64,000 nt of DNA, taken from contig CATQJL010000316.1 in NCBI GenBank assembly GCA_958299035.1, positions 14,044,347-14,108,346 on the forward strand. Direction: 5' to 3'. Each line of letters opens with the position of its first letter. Position 1 is the stretch's first letter. This document shows, in pieces, positions 15,001-24,700 of the stretch. Position numbers and translations under genes: made by a program. The stretch is from Cylicocyclus nassatus. Its lineage: Eukaryota > Nematoda > Chromadorea > Rhabditida > Strongylidae. The notes under the pieces are model-generated. The model had not been told where the DNA came from, ran no database searches, and was given only the letters and a program-made list of their open reading frames with translations.

Positions 15001-17688
15001 GAGGCCACAACAAGCGAGGCGATGTCACGATCCACCAGCTTTGGAGCAGAGACCAGCACAGCTGCAGAAACCATCAGCGGCCACGTAACGAGCGACTCCA
15101 CTATGACGTCTACAAGTGGAGCAGAGGCCACAACAAGCGAGGCGATGTCACAATCCACCAGCTTTGGAGCAGAGACCAACACAGCTGCAGAAACCATCAG
15201 CGGCCACGTAACGAGCGACGCCACTATGACGTCTACAAGTGGAGCAGAGGCCACAACAAGCGAGGCGATGTCACAATCCACCAGCTTTGGAGCGGAGACC
15301 AGCACAGCTGCAGAAACCATCAGCGGCCACGTAACGAGCGACGCCACTATGACGTCTACAAGTGGAGCAGAGGCCACAACAAGCGAGGCGATGTCACAAT
15401 CCACCAGCTTTGGAGCGGAGACCAGCACAGCTGCAGAAACCATCAGTGGCCACGTAGCGAGCGACGCCACTATGACGTCTACAAGTGGAGCAGAGGCCAC
15501 AACAAGCGAGGCGATGTCACAATCCACCAGCTTTGGAGCAGAGACCAGCACAGCGGCAGAAACCATCAGCAGCCACGTAACGAGCGACGCCACTATGACG
15601 TCTACAAGTGGAGCAGAGGCCACAACAAGCGAGGCGATGTCACAATCCACCAGCTTTGGAGCAGAGACCAGCACAGCTGCAGAAACCATCAGTGGCCACG
15701 TAACGAGCGACGCCACTATGACGTCTACAAGTGGAGCAGAGGCCACAACAAGCGAGGCGATGTCACAATCCACCAGCTTTGGAGCGGAGACCAGCACAGC
15801 TGCAGAAACCATCAGCGGCCACGTAACGAGCGACGCCACTATGACGTCTACAAGTGGAGCAGAGGCCACAACAAGCGAGGCGATGTCACGATCCACCAGC
15901 TTTGGAGCAGAGACCAGCACAGCTGCAGAAACCATCAGCGGCCACGTAACGAGCGACGCCACTATGACGTCTACAAGTGGAGCAGAGGCCACAACAAGCG
16001 AGGCGATGTCACGATCCACCAGCTTTGGAGCAGAGACCAGCACAGCTGCAGAAACCATCAGTGGCCACGTAACGAGCGACGCCACTATGACGTCTACAAG
16101 TGGAGCAGAGGCCACAACAAGCGAGGCGATGTCACAATCCACCAGCTTTGGAGCGGAGACCAGCACAGCTGCAGAAACCATCAGCGGCCACGTAACGAGC
16201 GACGCCACTATGACGTCTACAAGTGGAGCAGAGGCCACAACAAGCGAGGCGATGTCACGATCCACCAGCTTTGGAGCAGAGACCAGCACAGCTGCAGAAA
16301 CCATCAGCGGCCACGTAACGAGCGACGCCACTATGACGTCTACAAGTGGAGCAGAGGCCACAACAAGCGAGGCGATGTCACAATCCACCAGCTTTGGAGC
16401 AGAGATCAGCACAGCTGCAGAAACCATCAGTGGCCACGTAATGAGCGACGCCACTATGACGTCTACAAGTGGAGCAGAGGCCACAACAAGCGAGGCGATG
16501 TCACAATCCACCAGCTTTGGAGCGGAGACCAGCACAGCTGCAGAAACCATCAGCGGCCACGTAACGAGCGACGCCACTATGACGTCTACAAGTGGAGCAG
16601 AGGCCACAACAAGCGAGGCGATGTCACGATCTACCAGCTTTGGAGCAGAGACCAGCACAGCTGCAGAAACCATCAGCGGCCACGTAACGAGCGACGCCAC
16701 TATGACGTCTACAAGTGGAGCAGAGGCCACAACAAGCAATGCTATGTCACAATCCACCAGCTTTGGAGCAGAGACCAGCACAGCTGCAGAAACCATCAGT
16801 GGCCACGTAACGAGCGACGCCACTGTGACGTCTACAAGTGGAGCAGAGGCCACAACAAGCGAGGCGATGTCACAATCCACCAGCTTTGGAGCAGAGACCA
16901 GCACAGCTGCAGAAACCATCAGCGGCCACGTAACGAGCGACGCCACTATGACGTCTACAAGTGGAGCAGAGGCCACAACAAGCGAGGCGATGTCACGATC
17001 CACCAGCTTTGGAGCAGAGACCAGCACAACTGCAGAAACCATCAGCGGCCACGTAACGAGCGACGCCACTATGACGTCTACAAGTGGAGCAGAGGCCACA
17101 ACAAGCGAGGCGATGTCACGATCCACCAGCTTTGGAGCAGAGACCAGCACAGCTGCAGAAACCATCAGCGGCCACGTAACGAGCGACGCCACTATGACGT
17201 CTACAAGTGGAGCAGAGGCCACAACAAGCGAGGCGATGTCACAATCCACCAGCTTTGGAGCAGAGACCAACACAGCTGCAGAAACCATCAGCGGCCACGT
17301 AACGAGCGACGCCACTATGACGTCTACAAGTGGAGCAGAGGCCACAACAAGCGAGGCGATGTCACAATCCACCAGCTTTGGAGCGGAGACCAGCACAGCT
17401 GCAGAAACCATCAGCGGCCACGTAACGAGCGACGCCACTATGACGTCTACAAGTGGAGCAGAGGCCACAACAAGCGAGGCGATGTCACAATCCACCAGCT
17501 TTGGAGCGGAGACCAGCACAGCTGCAGAAACCATCAGTGGCCACGTAGCGAGCGACGCCACTATGACGTCTACAAGTGGAGCAGAGGCCACAACAAGCGA
17601 GGCGATGTCACAATCCACCAGCTTTGGAGCAGAGACCAGCACAGCGGCAGAAACCATCAGCAGCCACGTAACGAGCGACGCCACTATG
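1..17688 (+). repeat. 123-bp coding minisatellite, 143 full units with higher-order duplications
   Basis: From the ATG at 16 the array holds exactly 143 units of 123 bp plus 84 bp of a last unit, with 15 bp of a previous unit at the left edge. Every copy has the same length. Common variants are Q/R at residue 3, T/K at 29, M/L at 28, T/S at 38, and silent gca/gcg, agc/agt, ggc/ggt and gcc/gcg changes. Rare variants mark segmental duplications. The AGAGCTGCAG variant recurs at 1651 and 3127 (12 units). GCGAGGCGAA is at 9971 and 13415 (28 units). A gcggag+agtggtcac pair in R-type units recurs near 7771 and 11830 (33 units). ACCAAC ends at 15180 and 17271 (17 units). Unequal crossing-over or gene conversion explains this best. 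Confidence 0.97.
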
Positions 17689-17761
17689 TCTAGAGCCGAG
17701 ACAGAGGCCACAACTACTGTTTTATTTTCACCGACTACCTCGACTTTTTTGCCTACAACAG
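1..17761 (+). CDS. Giant Ser/Thr-rich tandem-repeat exon of a secreted mucin-like protein (5' partial)
   Basis: The reading frame is open from base 1, so the protein begins before the window; the ATG at 16 is only the first repeat Met. About 5,896 codons are a 41-residue repeat read in one frame with no stop. Each unit has 9 Ser and 10 Thr of 41 residues, five acidic residues, one Phe, and no Cys or Pro. This suits dense O-glycosylation and an extended, unfolded stalk. After the array a Thr-rich linker (ATTTVLFSPTTSTFLPTT) leads to a phase-1 donor, G|GTTTGT, at 17762. I end the exon there rather than at the in-frame stop at 17908, because the vWA-like exon at 21770 starts in the matching phase and the linker between the two vWA-like domains also ends in PTT-G with a phase-1 donor. 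The strand is supported by antisense frames being broken by TGA in about a dozen units. No signal peptide is visible, as the N-terminus is outside. The join to the vWA exons is inference; the coding character of the array is strong. Confidence 0.85.
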
Positions 17762-17906
17762 GTTTGTTAATCTCTTTGTCTCGAATTTTGTCTGTCATAA
17801 TCTTGGAAAATTCATGGCCTGCGTTACTTTCAGAGGCAGCAGGCAAACCTGGAAGTACGGGCTTCTTACTCAACGTATTTCGTACCCTGCGGGCTTCTTG
17901 CCCTAG

Positions 17907-18130
17907 CTAAGACACCCTAGTGGCAGCTCAGCTGGTGAACTCGCAGCTGAGATATTAGTCTTCAAACTGGACCACGAGATCGTATTTGCATGGATTCATG
18001 GCGCGACACGCGTGGTCCTTGCGCGAAACTGATGCGTCGCGCCATGAATCCATGCGAATACGATCTCGGGGGTCCAGTGTGGAGGCGAATATCTCAACTG
18101 TGAGCTCACCATTCGAGCTCTCGCTTAGTG
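17907..18130. repeat. Foldback MITE, copy 1 of the GGATTCATGGCGCGAC family
   Basis: Two arms of about 100 bp are inverted around a centre near 18018. Both contain GCATGGATTCATGGCGCGAC (right arm read in reverse), a GAGATATT motif and an ACTGGAC motif. A related element with the same internal motifs lies at 29771-30131. The in-frame stop that would end the repeat ORF (17908-17910) falls at the left edge of this element, another reason not to treat the ORF tail as real coding sequence. Confidence 0.75.
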
Positions 18131-18475
18131 TTTCAGTAGATCTCCAAGATTACCCTTCAGATGAGATTCCCATAGGCCCAGATTTGCCTAGAAACTGCCT
18201 TTAAGTAACGTAAAAATCTGAAAACTCATGTGATTGTATTGTATGCCTGTTAGTGAGTTGATATGCATTAATGAGATGGCACGGAATATTGGTATATAAT
18301 TATTTCGTGACAACCTTAATTCTTTTATTGACTTTTTGCCGGCACCTGAATGAAACTTCAAATCTGCGCTTAGTTGTTACTTTCTTCTAACGAAGAGATT
18401 CAGAGTTTTAATATGGGGTGCTTCAATAGTTACCAGGCTTTTCATTACGAGCGTAAGATTATGATTATTGCAATA

Positions 18476-20461
18476 CCGCTCATAATTCGTCAAAAAGGTC
18501 GCCGGACTGCGCTTCAGTGCACCGGAATGCGACGCAGTCCACTAGAGTGCAGCGGAGTGCGCCACACCCCGTCAGAGTCCGACGGAGAGCAGCGGAGTGC
18601 GCCGCACATCACTAGAGTCCGTCGGAGTCCGCGTCGCATCGCCGTATCTCGCTTCAGAATGGACGAATTCTGAATCCGAGGACACCGTTAGTTCAGCTCG
18701 GCGAGATGCATCATACAGTTTATAGGAGTCCCACAATCTAGCAGAATATGATAGGTATACGCTAAACAGTATGTTTTCGCTCAATTTTGCAGATTTTTGT
18801 TTGGTTAAATTGCTCAGTGCGCTGATAACAGTATTGTCATTGATTTGTCGCTGATGACACATAGAAAGTGTATCGTAGGAATATGGTAGAGAGTCACTCT
18901 GGTCGAATTTGTTCTAACATCTGCTCAAGATTTCAATACCGCTCACAGAATGAGTCAAAGTGACTAGGATTGGTACCATCGAATGGTGCATGACTCGATC
19001 TCCAGTATATAGAAATCGCCTAGTTACAAGCCCACGAAAACATGTCCTCATGCATTTTGCCCAAAATGTAAAGATCGCATACTTCGTTAAAATTCCACCA
19101 CTGGTTGTGACATTCTAAATGCATGTATTATGTTCACTTCGCCTAAGGGATCCCACTGAATTGAGTAGTGGTTGAGGGTACTTCAGCTGCTTATTTGAAT
19201 CAGCTTCGTGGCTAGAGCTCAGATCTATCTAGCCAAATCCAACACAAGAAGGTCCATTAAGCGATGTGAGCGGATTTGGTCAACGTGTTGTAGAACCACA
19301 AGATTTTTTTCCAATTTACCAGCCCTTCTATCTCCATTGGACAGGCGCCTGTGACTACTTTTTAGCGCTCCATAATCTACATAATACTTACTATCGAACG
19401 CTCCTTGTTGGAGTCTACTAGGGGCAATGCGCGCTGCTTTCCATCTTTGCGAAAAGACGTCTACAGAAATATTTGAGAATACTGAAGTCGGAATATCAAG
19501 GACATGCTGCATATCGAAAGATTTGCTTCGATGAACTGAGCACAACACTTCCCTCGAATTCGGAAAATATGCATTCCGAAGGACGTTACGGCGAGTAGAA
19601 TTTAGAAACGCGTGATTTTTCCAAAAATTTACCAACACTTCTTTTTCTTTTGAAAGACATTCTGCAGCTTTCCGAACGCACGATAACCTACAAGGACAGT
19701 ACTATGGAACAGTGCTTACTAGATCTTTAATGTTACACGGACGCTACGTTGCATCCTTGCAAAATGACCTCCACAGAAAAAGTTCGCGAAAACTGAAATG
19801 GAATATCGAGGGCATGCTGTGCATCAAAAGATTTCCCCCAGCGATCTGAACACAATGCTGCTCCCGGATTTAGAATATATGATCCGAAAGAAGTTATGGC
19901 GTTGCATATTCTGCGTAATTCCCATGATTCCCCGGATCCTGGAATGTTGCGAACTTTCCGGAATATCGTGAACTCTGACGGAAATCCCGAAATTCCGCAA
20001 ACACGGAAGTTTTGCTTTTGCTGCTTTTTGAAGTTCATTCTGTGTGCGGTATTGTAATCTTGAGCAGATTTTAGAACAAATTCGACCAGAGTGACTCTCT
20101 ACCATATTCCTACAGTATACTTTCTATGTGTCATCAGCGACAAATCAATGACAATACCGTTATCAGCACACTGAGCAATTCAACCAAACAAAAATCTGCA
20201 AAATTGAGCGAAAACATACTGTTTAGCGTATACCTATCATATTCTGCTAGATTGTGGGACTCCTATAAACTGTATGATGCGTCTCGCCGAGCTGAATCTA
20301 ACGGTGTCCTCGGATTCAGAATTCGTCCATTCTGAAGCGAGGTGCGGCGATGCGACGCGGACTCCGAGGGACTCTAACGGAGTGTTGCGCACTCTGCCGC
20401 ACTCCGGCGGACTGTAGTGCAGTGCGGCGAGTGCGCGACTTTTTTTACGAATAATGAGCGG
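18476..20461. mobile_element. 2-kb foldback element with about 480-bp terminal inverted repeats, TA-flanked
   Basis: The left end CCGCTCATAATTCGTC and the right end, read in reverse, CCGCTCATTATTCGT match, and each is bordered by TA. The arms (about 18476-18955 and 20030-20461) stay similar across their length, including the blocks at 18661-18900 and 20090-20330. The outer part of each arm is a GC-rich run of short degenerate repeats built on GGAGTCCG/GGAGTGCG. The middle has a direct repeat of about 150 bp (19430-19570 and 19740-19910). ORFs inside are short and unrecognised, so it is probably non-autonomous. Confidence 0.8.
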
Positions 20462-20970
20462 TACTGTATTTCGTTAAGGTTTGCTATATATAAGATATAT
20501 ATGCATTCTGAAAAAAAACGAGAGAATTAGAAAGTTATCAACAAAGGCACTTCTTCGGGCGCTGAATCGTGAGATATAGAATCTTAGTCTAGTCAAGTAG
20601 TACCTCCAATGGATAACAATTTCTTTACTTCTTCATTTTCTTCTTTTTACGGGAGGTAAGGTTTTTGCAATTACATCTATTATTTATATTCTACTTTTTC
20701 TCCAGCAACAGTCACATTTACTGTGGCCTTTAAAAAAAGTTCCTTTTCATGGAAGTTTAGATTAGGCGATACAGCTCCTACCCTCTAGAGGCTGTGTTAG
20801 AGAAAGTGATACTAATAAATATCTTAACGTTTTTGGGCAAGATGAATCTCAGAACTTGCACGATACCCTCTATAGAGTGAAAGCCTTGATTTACATTTAA
20901 CCCGCGCAAAATGCGTAGTATATGTTTTCTTCGACAAACGCGCATTCTGAAGCTATTATTAGCAGTTTAA

Positions 20971-21342
20971 CGGCAGTGGCTCGGCAAACCCTTGACTTGA
21001 ATTTTTTCGCTTACCTGGGATAATTCGACGCGCTTATTTCGAAAATACGCTTTGAAGAGCAAGAAAATGTCGAAAACCAGCATTTTCCGAGGGTCCTCAT
21101 TTTGAATTTGAACAAGCTTCCCGCCAGAGTCGTTGCGGGACCCTATGTTTATAGCATTGTGGCATGCCGCCTCTGACTGTGGGAGGGGGACCGCAACTTC
21201 GTCCGAGCGCGTGTAAGAATGGCTATTCTAGGTAGGGGCAGGGCATGTTGTGCGCTCGGACCTGCTCTGTTCTGATGTTTGGGATACAAGCAATCTTTCA
21301 AATCAAAATTTTGAGATGTTTGGTTTTGCCGAGCCACTGCCT
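20971..21342. mobile_element. TTAA-flanked MITE, family A copy 1
   Basis: The element starts CGGCAGTGGCTCGGCAAA and ends TTTTGCCGAGCCACTGCC, a terminal inverted repeat of about 18 bp. TTAA flanks both ends (20967-20970 and 21343-21346). TTAA target duplication is the signature of piggyBac-type transposition, so this may be a piggyBac-derived MITE; no transposase is present. Related copies are at 28931, 53550 and 58740. Confidence 0.8.
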
Positions 21343-21769
21343 TTAATAACAAAATCTATAACATTCAGAACAAATCACTTCGTTCATAATTTCGGTCTTC
21401 AAAAACATTGCAATATTGTGAGCAAATTATGGCGTACTTTTCAACTCTTATCAGAGTTTTGAGAAAAGTGACCTACCAGTAAATTACTCTAAATGCAATA
21501 GTGAAAGATGGACTATTGCACTCCTCTCAAATCCTTTTCTAAAGTAGGTGAGAAAACTCGCAGATTGTGCCATGACGGTGTGACCAATTTCTATATTGCT
21601 GCAGTATATCCTCTCGAGCTCAATGGCTCACTCTTCCTTCTTTCGGGCAAAATTTTATCCCCAAAGTTGATAAAGGAAAACTGCGATTTTCTAAGTGATA
21701 TTATTGTCTGTTTCCCTAGGTCACTCGCATACGATCAGTGGTATGTAAACAAAAAAAAAACTTTTACAG

Positions 21770-24700
21770 CGCCGAAGGAAACAAGACGCTGCCTCTTTGT
21801 AGGAGATCTCTTGAATTTCGACAGGAGGATTCCCGATTACGAGAAGGTAAATCTAGAATTGGCAAAAAGATGGAATAACTTCTCAAATATATGTTGCTTA
21901 CGTAGCGTTATGAAATTTTGTCACGCACTAAAACATTGTTCAAGAAAGGCATTCCCAGCTAAAGTTCATCTTAGTTTGAAATAACAATTTTCTTTACAGG
22001 AAAAGAGAAACATTTCCGAGATAGTCGATGAACTGCTCAGCAGTGGTGTTGAAGCTGAAGGAGCAATCTGGGCATACGGGTACACCAACGAAATTCCTCA
22101 CCCAGAGGAAAAACTTTCGAATATGACAAGTGATAGTGAATGGCTTACGGATGATATCAATATCACAATGAATTACATAGATCTGCCAAAACCAAACTAC
22201 TCAAATAAAGAGTAAGTCAGAATTTATTTGTTTTAGTACTAGTAAATCATAAGTTGGTATTTCAAAAGCCAAGTAAGTAGTTTCTGTGGGACAAACTACA
22301 CAGAATTATTTCTAAAAAAAAACTTTTTCTGCAGAGTAATCGATCGCATCAACAATATCACCGAAATCAATGGAACGGCAAATTGCTTGGTATTTTTCAC
22401 TGCCTTACCCTACAAGCGAACAATAAATTTAGAAAAAAGATTCAACACAACCGAATTTGAAAAAATTGTGGTTGTGAGATTACGAGGTAAGCGCGACTAG
22501 ACATACACATCAGTTTATTTTCTAGTAGATTCAATTTGTCGTAAAATTCAGACTCCAACGAGACTGCCAGCGATGTGGTTGAGAGGATTCTTGACATTAA
22601 TGCAACTGAGTCACCAGTTACGATAACTACGAAATTACCACCCACTACAGGTAACGAATAACAGATTTATTGGTTTCTTCAGCGAGATTTTGGGAGAACG
22701 CAGTCACAGTAGGTCCTCAAGCCATGTGCTGCTGCCATAGCAAGCAAACAGTAAACAAAGTAATAAAGTGCTTTGTTTGTTCTTTTTGGCTATCTTGCCC
22801 TCTCATCGTTTCATGACGAAAAGTTTACACTCAAAATCAGTCGATTTTGAGGGTACGAACCATTCTCAACACTATTTTCTTTACTTATTATCATCAAAAT
22901 AAATTTCTCTACTTATTGCCATCAAAAAAATCTTCTTTCGAAAGAATTGTCGGGTTTCCTATAAATTTATAGAACCCACTCAATCAAAGAATCTAATCTT
23001 TCCTTTTTTCTTCATTATCTCCAATCCAAATGCGATTTTTCAATGTTGCATAGTATTTTGATTCATTTATATTTGATTTTTCAGTCCCCGGATATGTCGG
23101 ACCCCACTGTCTTATCGCTGGTGATCTCCTAAATTTTGATAAGAGAGTTGAGGAGTACGAAAAGGTAAGCCTCAGCAGTTGGCTTAGGAACTTCTGCGTT
23201 GACTGTGAAATTGATTGAAAAAACTAATCTCAAACAAGAACTCGTTGTCTGAATCTCTCGATTAAATGGAATTTCTAGGAAAGGGAATTCGTTATCAACA
23301 TTGGAGAGAAGCTGCTTGGAGTGGAGGATGCCGCAGTTAGCATATGGGCTTACGGTTATGCGAATACCTCCGATATAAACGAAGCGCTGAATTGTATGAC
23401 GTATAGCTCCACCTCTTTTGCATCTGACGTCAATGAAACAATGGCTTACGTAGAAGTCCACGATCCAATGTCTAACAAAAAGTGGGTATAATTTGATTAT
23501 GTAAACTTTGCACGTGCAGATTTCGAGGAAATCTTCGGAAACGAGCAGAAATCATTAGTGAACAGTTTTTCAATGATAGACTACATAGCGAGAAGTACGG
23601 AAATATATCAGGTTGCCCGGAAAATAGTGTCGCATGGGCATCTTACCGCGAACAGAGTGACCACAGAAAAACAGCGAATGGGGTATCATATGATAGAGCA
23701 AAGCATCTAAAAGTTAGTTTACAAATCTCACCGAAATCTTGCTCTGCCTGAAGTTCGAATCCAAAATTCAAAAAATTTCTGAAACCCGAAAATCGTATCT
23801 CCGTCCATAGACGTTCTAGGGACTCCAGTCTGCACAGGCACGTACTCTCCACACTAAACATTCACCTGTACAGTTTGTGTTATTTTCCATGGCTACGGTA
23901 GAACAAACAAAATCAAATCAAAAGTGCGAGTGTGTCGCGTTTTTCGGGTTTTTTGCAAACAATTTGATTTTCCCCGAAAACTAAGATTTGTTTGAAGCTA
24001 AAAATTCATGGTTAAGCTCACAAAGGTTCGTACTACAGAATCACTTATGTGAGAAAAATTATATATTATCTAAACTCATGTGAGCGTTCGCTTGCAACTT
24101 TGTTGTTCATCAAATTTTCATTTAAGCAATACTATCTCTCCAGAAAAGTAATGGACCTGTGGCAGTTCGAATGCATAATTGCATAAAAATCATGCTATGA
24201 CCTTTCTAACCTCATAAACCTAGATATTTCTTGCGTTCAAATGCCCGAAGCAAAAGTGCTCTGCTCCACTTAAACTTAAGTAGCACTGCGACTTCTTGCT
24301 TGTGTACAGTTATTCATATAGCTAGCAGATTGAATTATGAGCTTCAAATCTCAAACAATAGTAAAAACTTGAGCGTTATAATAATTTTGCGGCAGCGTTT
24401 ATCATACTACATCATACCATTGCTGAATGCAATGAAATTATTTTTTCTACTGTATTTGCCATTACTGAGTAACAGTGGGCGTGAATGGATGCTACCAAAA
24501 TAGGAGATTTTGAACATTTATTTCAACATTTCGACGCACATTCGCGAATTCTATTGAAAAAGGATTAAGATAAAGGATTCGGCGTCTTTAATACCCTCTG
24601 GCATGCGCCGAACGCACACTACTTCATGGTCGAATCTTATATATAAAGCTGAATGTGTGTCTGTCTGTATGTACGTATGTGCGGAATAGAAATTTTTATT

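Larger units (their letters stand above)
17762..21769 (+). other. Predicted intron 1 of the giant gene, filled with inverted-repeat elements
   Basis: This 4.0-kb stretch lies between the phase-1 donor after the repeat array and the TTTTACAG acceptor at 21769. It contains three inverted-repeat elements (17907-18130, 18476-20461, 20971-21342) and no exon that I can support. An ORF at 21508-21984 only overlaps the real exon at 21770. The intron call depends on the array and the vWA exons being one gene. Confidence 0.6.

Noticed and set aside
1..17688. CRISPR array
   Set aside because: Units are contiguous with no unique spacers, are coding throughout, and the sequence is eukaryotic.
12006..17873. 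1,955-codon minus-strand ORF (and shorter ones at 4872-11876)
   Set aside because: It is the mirror of the plus-strand repeat and is interrupted by TGA in other units wherever the plus strand has a silent GGT; the plus strand is never interrupted.
17762..17910. C-terminal tail of the repeat ORF up to the stop at 17908
   Set aside because: It follows a phase-matched donor, has a different composition and runs into a MITE; more likely intron.
21508..21769. Start of a 158-codon ORF before the first vWA-like exon
   Set aside because: The region before TTTTACAG at 21769 has no similarity to the equivalent region of domain 2, and the ORF passes through the next donor.
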